A stretch of DNA of 64,000 nt, from positions 62,001-126,000 of IMG/VR virus record IMGVR_UViG_3300028392_001993. One strand, written 5' to 3'. The stretch is from a virus. Within the stretch, counting starts at the first letter, position 1. Every line of letters starts with the position of its first letter. This document shows positions 40,756 through 51,400 of this stretch, piece by piece. Below the pieces are notes generated by a model. It saw nothing but the letters and a program-made list of their open reading frames with translations, did not search any database and had not been told where the DNA came from. Both the position numbers and the translations under genes were made by a program.

Positions 40756-41548
40756 TTATTTTCTCCAGATGTCGTTTGCCCATGGCATGAAAGTCTTGAT
40801 TGCGTATGGTGGTCCAGCGGGGTCGTTTGTCTTGATCTTGATAATCTATTCTGTAACAATCCTTGCTGGTTCTAGTTACAGTATGTTCAGGCGTAACACT
40901 GGCCAAGGCCCAGGGTATGCTAGAGTATTCTAGTGTTTGTCCGTTTACAATTGTAAGTGCTATACTCAGTGCGTAGTCATTGCGAAACATCGAGCCCGGC
41001 ATTTGGTATAGATCTTTATAGTGGCGCCAGTTGTTCTTGATCATTTGCATGCAGTCAAATATCAACTGGGCGTGATCACTACGTCTAAACATCATGACCG
41101 TGGCCCAACTCATAGGCATGTTGTACTCACCATACGCATTAAGGCCCACAAAGTTGTCTCGCCCAGTCAAGTCATATGCACCAGCATGCGCCAAAAAATC
41201 TTGGTTGCTATCTAATACAATCTTTAACTGATCGCTGGCTACCACATAGTCAGCATCTAGTACTAGGGTTTGATCCCATGGGGAAAGAGTATAGGCATCA
41301 GTTCTACCTGCATTGTGCCACGTAACAGTCGCCTGATAATCCTCAAACCAACGTGTTCCTCCTGAGGCAGCCGTTGCCGGAATAACTCTATCGAATCCAC
41401 CAACTCTTGGATCTCTTGCGCCAACGTCTGTGACGATGGCAGTAGGTATGTTGAGGTGCCTACGAATGTTTCGAGCACTCCACTCAGCCATAGCAACGTA
41501 GTCGGTTGATTCATTGTTAAAAGCAAATATCAGTGCACCAGTGGTCAT
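40742..41548 (-). CDS. GT-A-like glycosyltransferase
   Basis: 268 residues. D98-A-D100 in LVLDADYVVAS is a good DxD metal site. The N-terminal pattern matches the downstream paralogue. ATG 41548 overlaps the upstream stop as ATGA. Part of the run of transferase genes at the promoter-proximal end of the cluster. Confidence 0.73.
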   Translation of the reverse strand: MTTGALIFAFNNESTDYVAMAEWSARNIRRHLNIPTAIVTDVGARDPRVGGFDRVIPATAASGGTRWFEDYQATVTWHNAGRTDAYTLSPWDQTLVLDADYVVASDQLKIVLDSNQDFLAHAGAYDLTGRDNFVGLNAYGEYNMPMSWATVMMFRRSDHAQLIFDCMQMIKNNWRHYKDLYQMPGSMFRNDYALSIALTIVNGQTLEYSSIPWALASVTPEHTVTRTSKDCYRIDYQDQDKRPRWTTIRNQDFHAMGKRHLEKIIETR

Positions 41549-41853
41549 CGGTTCTTGTTGAGGTTTTCGTGTTCTACACGCCAGGCGTTCATTTGTTCTT
41601 GCCAGCGTTCGTGTGACCGGGCAAATAGTTCAGGCACGTTTACCCGCACAGGAGTTTCATACAGGTCTAACAGTACAACATCCGTGTCTTGGGCACAGGC
41701 CAACAGCACACATTGCAGTTCTGATCCGGCTCGCCACATACCACCTGCGTGAGCAAACAACATCCGGGCCTCGTATTTTTCTTTTAGGGTGCGCCGTGCA
41801 GCCGCATGATCGAATCGAGCCCGTGCGTGAGCCACAAGTTTTTCAGTTTCCAT
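41545..41853 (-). CDS. Small helical phage protein, first gene of the minus-strand cluster
   Basis: 102 residues from ATG 41853; a TTG-like start at 41868 would precede the -10 box region and is less likely. HARARFDHAAARRTLKEKYE and GGMWRAGSELQ are, to my memory, recurrent in T4-like cyanophage proteins of unknown role. The ATG lies 6 bases from a TATAAT box, so the transcript may be leaderless. It ends in ATGA overlap with the transferase gene. Confidence 0.72.
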   Translation of the reverse strand: METEKLVAHARARFDHAAARRTLKEKYEARMLFAHAGGMWRAGSELQCVLLACAQDTDVVLLDLYETPVRVNVPELFARSHERWQEQMNAWRVEHENLNKNR

Positions 41854-41859
41854 AGATTT

Positions 41860-41888
41860 ATTATACAAGAAAAAGAGGTAGAAGTCTA
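41860..41888 (-). promoter_or_regulatory. Candidate promoter for the long minus-strand cluster
   Basis: On the minus strand TAGACT (41883-41888), a 17-base spacer and TATAAT (41860-41865) are seen. The -35 is a weak match and lies in the terminator hairpin. The position, just after a terminator and just before the first cluster gene, fits. Confidence 0.5.
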
Positions 41889-41896
41889 CCTCTTTT
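41871..41896. terminator. Strong hairpin terminator after virion genes
   Basis: AAAAGAGGTAGA (41871-41882), AG, TCTACCTCTTTT (41885-41896): a perfect 12-bp stem. Read on the minus strand it ends in a short U-run (41870-41874), so it terminates the fibre operon. The plus-strand reading is also T-rich. Confidence 0.8.
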
Positions 41897-41912
41897 GTGG
41901 GAGTTTAACCGA

Positions 41913-42902
41913 TTATGCTGTTGTGGCAGCAATAGTAGGTGTACCCCAACTACTGGTCAAAGAGGCGGTAGAAGGTGGTATATAGGTACACAATGTTGTG
42001 GGTGCAGTGCCAGTGATTGTGGTGCTGGGGCTTGATGTTGCAGTGCCACCTGAAATATTACAACTTTTTCCTGCACCAGATACCGCCGGTTGATACCAAG
42101 TGGTGACCAAGGTCAGCACTGTGGTTGATGTTTGTGTGGCTGTGGTTTGGATGTACTCGCCGGTATACGGTGATGTGGCATTGTTTAACTGGAATATTGT
42201 AGCCGGAGTTCCTGTAAGTTGGTACCATCCTGTGGTTGTGGCCAGGGTAGTTTGTGTACCGCCTGTGCCACCAATACGAGTTGTTCCTGTATAACTAGTA
42301 CCTGCAATAGTTTGAGCAGCCGAGTTAACCCGCCCACTAACATAAATTGATCCACATAGGGCGGCAAAGGCGTTCCAATCTGGATCAATGTCGGTACCAG
42401 TAGAACTTTTGCCATATTGTAATCTCACACGTCCACCTGCGTTCCAAAAGTAACGTGCTTGGTCAGCACTTGGGAATGTAACTGTGTGTGTAAAAGTAAT
42501 GGTCCAGGTTGTTTGAGCTGATCCTGTGGCTGCGGTCTTTGATGTTGTGCCTGTGAATGTTCCGTATTCTGTGCCCACTGCCGCGGCATTGCCGCGGTTG
42601 GTAGTGACTGAGGTGATGTCAGCACTCACGTTGGCCAAAATATTGATTGTGGTGCCTGCTGTGGGTGCTGACCTTGATGTGAGTGTGGTATTGGTTTGGG
42701 TACCAGATGAACTCAAGTTGTTGACCAATTGTGCCCATTGTGTTGCTGTGACTGTACCGGCTGTGGCTGCCGAAGTAAATGCTGTTTGTCCCCAGCCTTT
42801 GTCACCCGATCCTGTGGCCCAGATATCATTCAAACCACCTGCTGTGGTTGTGAATGTATTGTAATCTGCCGCTTGTATTAAACTTCCGCTAGTATATGTC
42901 AT
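41913..42902 (-). CDS. Thr/Ser-rich virion (fibre-like) protein
   Basis: 329 residues, very rich in Thr, Ser, Gly and Ala, beginning MTYTSGSLIQAADYNTFT. Low-complexity beta-type sequence such as TATQTSTTVLTLVTTWYQPA suggests a beta-structured surface protein. It directly follows a tail-fibre-like gene and is the last gene before the terminator. Its many Thr and Ser residues make it a candidate glycan acceptor for the adjacent sugar cluster; that is inference. Confidence 0.72.
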   Translation of the reverse strand: MTYTSGSLIQAADYNTFTTTAGGLNDIWATGSGDKGWGQTAFTSAATAGTVTATQWAQLVNNLSSSGTQTNTTLTSRSAPTAGTTINILANVSADITSVTTNRGNAAAVGTEYGTFTGTTSKTAATGSAQTTWTITFTHTVTFPSADQARYFWNAGGRVRLQYGKSSTGTDIDPDWNAFAALCGSIYVSGRVNSAAQTIAGTSYTGTTRIGGTGGTQTTLATTTGWYQLTGTPATIFQLNNATSPYTGEYIQTTATQTSTTVLTLVTTWYQPAVSGAGKSCNISGGTATSSPSTTITGTAPTTLCTYIPPSTASLTSSWGTPTIAATTA

Positions 42903-42914
42903 TTCTGTTCCTAA

Positions 42915-44648
42915 TTAGTTCTTGATGGTTACAATTGCTTCAATTGTACCTGATTCTGGGGTCAGCTTGTCAACCAAGCTTCGTCCGATTACGTTGAATG
43001 AAGTGGCTTCTCCAGATCGAGCCGCTCTGGCAATGCCCAAACCTGCTGAAACCAATCTGTCGCCTTTGCGTATCGTGCCTGTTACTTTGACTGGGACACG
43101 TCCGGTCATTGCAACTGGAGGATGTGTGTCGTCTTCGCCAGCACCACCATTCATCAAGTATGCCGCTCTAGTACTTATCACACCAAATACATTTTCGCTT
43201 AATTCTGTAACGGATCTAGTGATTTCTTGTGTGCCGCCTAGTTCAACCACTGTGCCTGCTTCAAGCACTTCGTCTGCGGCAAAGCGTTCTGCAACGTCAG
43301 CATAAAGTGCTGTGGTAGCAGTGGCAAACAATCTGTTGAAGTAACTGCTGGAACTACCAATGTTGCCCACAGCGTTGGTACCTGTGTGTGCAATACTTTG
43401 TGCGCTGACCACGTTGGCGTACATTGTGCTAGTATCAACCACAATCACGTTGGCTGTGCCGCCAATACTGACGGTGAAATTGCCCCCGCTGGTACCAATT
43501 AAGGCATTGGATGTACCATTTTGAATTTGGCTCACGCTGACCGCGGCGCTGATACCTGTCAATTGGCTACCGTTACCAATGATGTAGCTGCCGGTTACGT
43601 TGCCAACAGCACTTACCAACCCACTGGTTAAAATATTGCCAGAAGTGATGTTGCCAGTTGTCGATACAGGAGCTCCAGCTGGTATAGTTATATTACCAAT
43701 AAAGTTTGCGCCATATACATTACCGCCTGCTGAGACTATACCTGCTGTTAAAATGTTTCCATGTATGGCATTACCAGTACTGGACATTATACCGGTGCTG
43801 AAAGTGTTGCCAGAAGTGATGTTGCCAGTTGTGGAAACTGGGGCTCCAGCTGGTATAGTTATATTACCAATAAAGTTTGCGCCGTACACATTGCCAGCGG
43901 CTGATACCACGCCTGCAGTCAATACATTACCACCAGCGATGTTACCGGTAATGTTGCCATAGCCAGTGATGTTAGCACCGGTGCTGGTAAATGTAGCGGT
44001 TGTTGCTCCTCCAGCACTGACTACTACGTTTCCTGCGCCAATTAAATTGCCACTGATGTTAGTACCAGCGGCATTGCTCATGGTCATACCTTTGTAAACT
44101 GTTGGGAACAAGGTAGATGTAGGAGCTGCCGCAGTAAATGTAGAGTCGTTATTAAAGATTGCTACTCGCACGTTGTTAACATATAGTGTTGTTACATAAT
44201 GTGGGGTGGCTCCTGAATCATTAACAGTTTCGGGGATTGCACCTGCTGTGCCAGTTGAACTAGAATAGGCGGGCCCTACTACAAGGAAACCAGTTCCTGT
44301 ATAAACTTTTACTTGTTGATTAACTGTGTCATACCATAGGTCGCCTGTGACATTTGATGTTGGAGCTGTGGCGCTGGCTGTTGCCGCGCTGATTGTTTTG
44401 AATGTTGAACCGTTATAAACTTTGAGCAAACTGTTGGTTTTATCCCACCAAAGTTGTCCAGTTAATGGTGCTGGCGGGGCGGTGGTATTTGATCCATTTT
44501 CAAGCAGGTGTATAAAGTTATCATCTAAGAACTGCCCGTACCCAGCATAGTTTTTACCCACTAGCGTCATGCTACTGGCGGTGTTTATGGTTCCATCGTT
44601 GACGGTAGCAAAAACTGTTCCGTCTGTAAGATTAATTGTATATGCCAT
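42915..44648 (-). CDS. Tail fibre-like protein with duplicated repeat
   Basis: 577 residues. The N-terminal part has LLENGSNTTAPPAPLTGQLW and repeated GDLWYD-type segments. Residues about 240-400 are G-N-x-hydrophobic repeats, with a 57-residue unit (ANFIGNITIPAGAPVSTTGN) duplicated. The C-terminal part, YADVAERFAADEVLEAGTVV then ENVFGVIST and AAYLMN, resembles the C-terminal domain found in phage fibre and peptidase_G2-like proteins. A late promoter box and AGGAA precede ATG 44648. Probable receptor-binding or whisker protein. Confidence 0.8.
   Translation of the reverse strand: MAYTINLTDGTVFATVNDGTINTASSMTLVGKNYAGYGQFLDDNFIHLLENGSNTTAPPAPLTGQLWWDKTNSLLKVYNGSTFKTISAATASATAPTSNVTGDLWYDTVNQQVKVYTGTGFLVVGPAYSSSTGTAGAIPETVNDSGATPHYVTTLYVNNVRVAIFNNDSTFTAAAPTSTLFPTVYKGMTMSNAAGTNISGNLIGAGNVVVSAGGATTATFTSTGANITGYGNITGNIAGGNVLTAGVVSAAGNVYGANFIGNITIPAGAPVSTTGNITSGNTFSTGIMSSTGNAIHGNILTAGIVSAGGNVYGANFIGNITIPAGAPVSTTGNITSGNILTSGLVSAVGNVTGSYIIGNGSQLTGISAAVSVSQIQNGTSNALIGTSGGNFTVSIGGTANVIVVDTSTMYANVVSAQSIAHTGTNAVGNIGSSSSYFNRLFATATTALYADVAERFAADEVLEAGTVVELGGTQEITRSVTELSENVFGVISTRAAYLMNGGAGEDDTHPPVAMTGRVPVKVTGTIRKGDRLVSAGLGIARAARSGEATSFNVIGRSLVDKLTPESGTIEAIVTIKN
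43636..43911. repeat. 171-bp-offset direct repeat in fibre gene
   Basis: About 105 bases starting at 43636 recur with few changes starting at 43807, an offset of 171 bases (57 codons). The repeat encodes the ANFIGNITIPAGAPVSTTGN unit and keeps the frame. It could promote fibre length change by recombination. Confidence 0.8.
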
Positions 44649-44666
44649 TTCAGTTTCCTGTTTCTA

Positions 44667-44674
44667 TATTTATA
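44667..44674 (-). promoter_or_regulatory. T4-like late promoter box
   Basis: The minus strand reads TATAAATA, a full match to the T4 late consensus, 18 bases upstream of the fibre gene ATG 44648. The box covers the stop codon of the preceding gene. Confidence 0.7.
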
Positions 44675-45275
44675 CAGCGTTGATATTGCTCAAGGTCTGT
44701 ATTCTAAGCGTGTAATCAATCTGAATTTGTCGATTCAAGCTCTTTTGTACCGGGTGAAAAATCACGTGTGTAATCAGGCGCAGATTATCTGCGCTACCGT
44801 TCCAAGTTTTAAGTCCCAGCTCATCAAACACGTATTCACCGTTGTAATTGGTAGAATTGTCAAATGCTTGCTGTTGTGGGGGTTCACCGTAGTCCAACAA
44901 ACAAGTTACCAGGATATCAGTGTAAAGATTACCTGCTGTGTGTAACACAGTCATTTTGTTGTTTTCGGGGTCTGTATCAGCGGCTGAGTTGTCGTCTACT
45001 ACTTTTTGGTATGTTTGGTTATACAAGTCAGCGTTCTGTCCTGTGGTATTTGGGGGCAAATATGTAATAACACCTGTGGGGTCTACACTACTGCCGCCAT
45101 TGCCAAATGCCATTTGATAAATGTAGCCCAGATTACGATCTGCTAGGCTTTGGGCCATTGCTACTGAAATGTTTTCATAGTGAATGGCGTTGTGATCATC
45201 ATAGAATATTTCACCGCTTGCAGGGTCATAGATCTTGACATGCCCTGAAATTTTTGCTAGTCCAGGCTCAATCAT
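44670..45275 (-). CDS. Putative baseplate/tail protein, unknown
   Basis: 201 residues. Begins LAKISGHVKIYDPASGEIFY and NAIHYENISVAMAQSLADR, then a region with FGNGGSSVDPTG. This pattern is, from memory, shared with structural proteins of T4-like cyanophages near the tail-fibre genes. Its N-terminal motif resembles the small gene just upstream. The start overlaps that gene's stop as ATGA. Confidence 0.68.
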   Translation of the reverse strand: MIEPGLAKISGHVKIYDPASGEIFYDDHNAIHYENISVAMAQSLADRNLGYIYQMAFGNGGSSVDPTGVITYLPPNTTGQNADLYNQTYQKVVDDNSAADTDPENNKMTVLHTAGNLYTDILVTCLLDYGEPPQQQAFDNSTNYNGEYVFDELGLKTWNGSADNLRLITHVIFHPVQKSLNRQIQIDYTLRIQTLSNINAV

Positions 45276-45421
45276 GCTCGCCCCTCCACGTAAGTCTTTT
45301 GTGTTTTTGGATCAAACACTCTGAAGTATCCCTGCACGTTGACAGTGCCGGTTTCGTTGGGTTTGCTGAGCTTTTGCTCTTTTTTGGGCTCAACTTGTTG
45401 ATTTTGCTGTGTATTTGACAT
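45272..45421 (-). CDS. 49-residue protein resembling the N-terminus of the next gene
   Basis: ATG 45421 opens 49 codons ending TGA 45272-45274. The N-terminal half is Gln/Lys-rich. The C-terminal half, NVQGYFRVFDPKTQKTYVEG, resembles the start of the downstream product (ISGHVKIYDPASGEIFY). It fills the gap between two virion genes and is coupled downstream by ATGA. A diverged partial duplication or a small assembly partner is possible. Confidence 0.68.
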   Translation of the reverse strand: MSNTQQNQQVEPKKEQKLSKPNETGTVNVQGYFRVFDPKTQKTYVEGRA

Positions 45422-45440
45422 GGTCTTTTATTTACCTTGT

Positions 45441-48400
45441 TTATAAGCCACGCAAGAACCTTGCGGCTTGGGTATTGGTATCTTGTAGCGCAATTCCATC
45501 GCTGGCTGTGCCATCTCCCTGTGCGTACCAATTAAGACCCTGGCGCACCAAAATTGTAACTTCTGCGCCTGCGGCAGGGGCAGTTAACGGTGGAGATACA
45601 GCATCGTCTATAACAAACTCCACTGCCAACGGATCGTAGTCTGTTATAAAATAACGGTATCGACTGGTCGCTGAGGTATCGCTATAAGCATATTGGCGTT
45701 CGCCGCCTACATATACTTCAACTGCATCTGTTTCCACTGTGGAATCCGCAAAGTCAGCAAATGCTATGCTTGGTGCGTAGAATATTGTAGTGCTATCATC
45801 ACCCATGCTTGAATCGCTTACAACTGAATCTTGATACTTTATAGGCAATAAATTGTTACGTCCCATATCATATACACTAGCACCAGTAGTGTGATCGGCT
45901 GCACTGGTTCCTGCGGTTCCTCGCAACAGGCTCGAAATTGTATTGAGTGCTGTACTTCTTTCGCGGTACATGATACGCTCGCCGTTGATTGTGATTACGC
46001 CAAAGATTCCTAACACTAAATCAGGGGTGCTTAAACGACTTGCATCTGTTACGTAAATAATATCAGCAGTGCTTGACAAATCTTGTGCTAGAGTTGTGGT
46101 TGTAGCCTCAGTAATTCTATAGGTTGCCTGCACTCCACGCATGTCTTGGAATATGCGGAAAGCCATTGCTTCTGGCACAACGCTATTGGTAAATTCTTCA
46201 ATTACCATAACTTGAGATGCGCCAATTGCACCACTGGCTAAAATTAAGTAATCGCCTTGGACAGAGTAATCCACACCTTCAAACAATCTGTAACCATCTA
46301 ATGTAACCCACAGTCTACTGGCATTGTTTAAACTTCGTTCTAGATAGAAATCATTTGAGGCGACAGAAGTACCTACAGCGTAGTCAAACGATCCGGAAGT
46401 AAAATCAGTTGTGGCTGGAGAATAAACTGTGCTATCATAAGGTTCTGTAATTGTTAGGCCTGAAGTAATTGGACCTTGAAACACCAAGGTCAATGGCCAT
46501 AATTGTGCAGTATCATTCCAGGTAGTAATACCAAATATGTCATTCAAATTGACGGTGGCTCTAACTTGTAACTGATTGCCAACAATTATATAATCTGCCA
46601 CGGTGCTTACAGCAATTAAAATTCTTGCGCCGCTGACCGGAGGAGTAGTGAACACCACCTGACGTCCTGGCGTGTTGCTACCTGTCCAGTTGGTCACACT
46701 ATATGTTCCTACTGTGGCGCCGGCATTTTGCACTTGTAGTATGTTGTCAACCCAGACGCTTATATCTGTTGTTGGATTGATAATTTGTTGGCTGTATCCA
46801 CCGCGTTGTGGCAATCCAAAGCTCACACTGGAATCATCGCCGATCCATTCAATACCTTCAGCTGGCCTTAGTCTCAGACCATTGCGTGTGACCACTGCGT
46901 TGACTGAATTTGATCCTTGTAGACTATTGGTTAAAACTATGGTTTTGTTAGTTACAATACTGCTGTCAGCTACAGTATACTGTGTTTGTGGAGTACTCCA
47001 CGAATATGCTGTAGATGCATTTCCAGTACCAGATCCAATTCCAGTGGCAATAAAACTAACACTTAATGTACTGGATGCGGCGCTAATTGCTGTCCAGTTG
47101 GTTGTGCCCACTTCGGTAATTGTATATGATTTGCCTATTACAAAATTGCCAGCATCAATGGTGTTTACTCCAAATGCCACCAAGGCAACACCATCGGTTA
47201 GGCCAGGATCAGTACCAAGGTCAACTAGACTTTGTAAAGTTGGGGTAAATTCAAGCCAGTACAAAGGATTAGAGATGCTTGTGCCAACTGGTACAGTTTG
47301 TAGCGCACGATAGTAATTGCCGCTGTCGTTGACAACGTCTAGAGTGTTATAGGTATCTAGGATGTTCCAAGCGGTACTTTCAGTATATGGAATCCAACTC
47401 ACACCACTAATGATGCTGCCATTTATAAAAACAGCCACACTGGTAATTTCAGCAGAGTTGACTGGAATTATCACAGTCTCTCCAATGTCTCCGCCAATAT
47501 AGTTGGCGCGATATAATTGGCTGCCACCACCTAATTCAAACACATTGATTTGGAATTGGTCGCCTGATGATACTGTCACTGGTACTACAGTTTGATTAAC
47601 CCAGTCAATAGTGTAATCAACATCACGTGTGAGATCTTTTCCTGTAGTAATATCGCTTACTAATACTTCTACTGGGTGATCAACCACATTTGCCCAACTG
47701 TATTCAAGTGCAATAGCAGGGTCATATGTGTAGCGCACTGTGCTCCATTGGAAACCGTGTCCGTCTCTGTTCCAGTCAGCACCAGGGCGTGTGTAAACAC
47801 GGAAGTCAAGGGTATCAAATTCTGCACCGTTGATCAATTCTTCAGGTGAGTGCCCTTCATACAAGCCAATGAATTCGCCGCCATCTATATTGATGTCTGT
47901 AGGCAGGTCGCCTAGTGTAGTGTCTGTAAATTCACTAGAGTAGGTAGCATCTATACTTAAAGGATCGCGCAAGAAGTAGTCGCCGTACACCTGTACGCCA
48001 GGGTAGTCAACTCCATCAATTAACAATGGTAACTCAAGTCCTGGCTGATTAACTCCAGGTACATAGTATCCCATGGTACGATCAACACCTGTTAAGTTTC
48101 TAGCAGGTACTACAGTCCAATCTTCAAGATTAAATGCAGGGCCAACTACTGCGGTTGAATCAGCAGGTGTGGCTTGCCATACGCGATCTTCATATCGTAC
48201 CAACATACCAGATTGATATGTTCCATCTGGGTTCCAGGTCATTACATCACTGAAGTATTGGAATCTGTCGTATTTTATTACTGTGCGAAAACTACGCACA
48301 AGATTGTTGTTCATTCTGGCATAGGCACGGGCTTCCGTTCCGTTGCCACCGTCAAATGTGATAGCAGGTGTTTGGCTATATCCAGATCCTGGATTTGTAA

Positions 48401-51400
48401 CGTTTACTGCAACTACTTTTCCTAAACTGTTAATAATTGCAACTGCTTCAGCTGACTCAACAGCATCACCTGTGATAACCACTAGAGGTGGTTCTGTATA
48501 CCCCGAGCCGCTGTCAATAATTTCTACGCTATCCAATACTAACAAATAATTGCTATACCACTGATTGTAAGGCCAAGTGGTCCATACAGCACTGGTTGCG
48601 GGCAAATCGCTTTGTGTATTTGTTTGAGAATTAAACGCATCGCCGTGAGCATATGGCAACAAGATTGGACTTGTAAACGTAGGTACTTCTAACGCGGTAT
48701 TGTAATATGCCGGCAAATCAAAGTCAGTTAGATCACCAAAAAACTCGTCAAAGCCAGTGTACTTTAGATTGAACTCGCGAACACTAACGTGATATGGTTT
48801 GACTTCTTGGATATAGTCTTGTACAAACTCCTGGTTGTCAATCACATAGTTTTGATACGGAATCAGTTGACGAATTCTGTGATCCACATCAATCAAACTG
48901 GTCTTGACCAGCCACTCTGGTGCTGAAAATTCACTCAACACAAAGTTAAACATTAGCACCAAGGCTTTGTTGCGTTGGATAGCAAGATCATCTATTAGTA
49001 GTTCTTGATTGATGGCCTGAATGATTTTGCGAGTTTCTGTCACGGGCTCTTGATCAAAATATTGAGCATCAAAAACTTCAACGTCAAATCCAAAGCGTCC
49101 TAGTGCGTAGTCCCATAATTCAGCAGAGAATTCAATGGTGCCGTCTTGCAATGCAACTCGTTCCCATCCTAGATCAGTCAACAAATAAATTTCAAATTTG
49201 CCTTGAGCATTAGCAGTGACTTTGACACTGCTACCAATAGGAACAGTAAGGGTTGCCAACACTGAATAAGTAGCAACTTCTGCCACAACCTTGGTACTAG
49301 AATTGTAACCAGGACGATACCAATTGATATAACTCCAGTAATCTGGTGTGTTGTATCCTTGCACCCGAGTTAGAGTTAATACTCTTGTGCCAGGTGCGGT
49401 ATCACTTTCTTCAACTGTGTAGATTGTCCACAGGCCGCGATTGAGACTGTCAGTGGCCACAAGGTATTTGTAACCTAGTGGAATAGATCCGTTGGGATTA
49501 CTCCAGTATGGGGTTTGAAAACTCAGTATCTCTAGGTTGGCTACCTGTAGATCCCACAGAGTTTCAGTCACGCTATCAACTACCACAGTCTGCGGAGGAA
49601 TAGGTTCGCTACTGTTGAGCAGATAGAATGATCTACTTTCACTAATAGGATACTGTGCTAATACTGCATTCACCCGCTTCAAATAGTTTTTCAATGCAAG
49701 GAAGCGATCCACAAACATACTCTGACGCGGACGGAACTGAACCCCATAACGCTCCGACGGGCCAAGGTTAGGGTCAGGTACTTTGTTGCCAAATGTATCT
49801 ACACCGCAAAAACTATCTTGAAGTTTGCGATACAAATTATCGCTCAAGAAACCGTCAGCACGATCTTGTGGGATTAACTCATATTCAACGTGAACGTTAT
49901 CATTATTATACTCACGATCATATTCAATACTAATGATAGTATCGCTGGCGCTGATGTAGTCCGCACTGTTGTACAATGCAATTGTACTGGCATTGATTGG
50001 TGCCATATAAGGAATACCACTGGCCTTGGGATCGGTAATGTAGGATGCAACTGTACTTGCTGGCAATGTTTTGCCAAGTTGCGAGGATGTCACAGTAATA
50101 CCACGCACCCAGAAATAATAATAGGTAGCAAATGTTCCATCTTGTGATAGATTGCTGTTTATAGTATAAGATGTTGTATTTAAAGGCGTGCCCTCACCAA
50201 CATAGTTTGCAGGCGGTGTATTGCTTTGCACCCATTGATACACATCAACTGTGCTACCAGGGAATAGTTGTGCCCAACGACGGCTGGCGTATGTGATTGA
50301 ATCTTGGTTAGGATCAATAAATCTTACCGAACTAATATCCCACCAAATTTCTCCCACGTGGCTTGCAAACCATGTGGTGTTGTTTAAGTTTGTGCTACCG
50401 GTATTGTAAGAGGCAGGATCTACTGCACTAACATAATCAATATTGGCGCGGGCCGCGCCAAGAATCTTGCCTTGCAACGGGTTGATAAAGTCCAAGAACT
50501 CTGTTCTAGCACTGGTGATTCTATCATACAAGAACACACTATTCAACAGTCGAATATCAACTGTGGGTTGTTCAATTTCTACCACAGCCCAGGCCGGTGA
50601 ATTGGTTGGGTTCTCAAACACAAACACAGCACCAAAGTTGGCTGCACTATCGCCAGCATCATCTTTTGGTGCGCCAACCATTAGCACACCCGAAGTATAA
50701 TTCACTGCCGCTCCGAATTGATCGTATGGTCCAACCTGACTATTGTTGACCTGTTGTCCAAACACAAACTTACCTGGATTGGTTATGCTCAATGAATTGC
50801 TAGGCAAATAATCAAATGTATAAATTGCGCCGCTTTGAATGATTACCGAGAAAAATATGGTACTGCCAGCATCAAAATATGTTGTGCCATCATCAAATAC
50901 AGTTTCAAGATATAATGTACCACGTGGTGCGCCAACTACTAAGTTAATAGCATTGTCGTTGATACTGATAGCACTGCCAAAGCCTGCATACTCTACTGGG
51001 TACGGGCTGGTGATTGATTGTGTCCAGGCAAATGTATTAAATCCTAATGTAGTAAACGCTGTGCCTACACTGCCTGGAGCCACTTGCACTTTGTTAAATG
51101 GTGCGGCAGCGTCAGAATTTTTAACACTGATTGTGAGATAGCCTGTGGTGCTTACTGTGGCCAGCACGTTTGGCACTGTGTTGTTGATGGCTGTGGCCAA
51201 ACTTGCCACTGTGGTACCAGTCAACATCACATCCTGGTTGTTGACTCTTAGAGTATTGCCCACGGTCAGCACAGGATTGGCCACTGTGGCAGTGATTGTG
51301 CCGTAGATACGACTTTGATTTACAAAACGTTCAACTATGCCGCCTTTGAATATTTGCACACTACTCTGTGGCTCGCCCACATACAGGCTACAGTTGTTGT

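Noticed and set aside
22026-41853. Classical RiPP gene cluster built on radical SAM maturases
   Set aside because: No precursor-like peptide with leader and core was found in the cluster, and the only very small gene (26144-26245) is basic with no repeated core. Glycan-type enzymes dominate.
43600-43960. CRISPR-like repeats
   Set aside because: The repeats encode an in-frame fibre unit with 57-codon spacing and lack regular short spacers.
46672-47313. 213-codon plus-strand frame within the giant virion gene
   Set aside because: It is antisense to strong coding sequence and has a low-complexity composition expected of a shadow frame.
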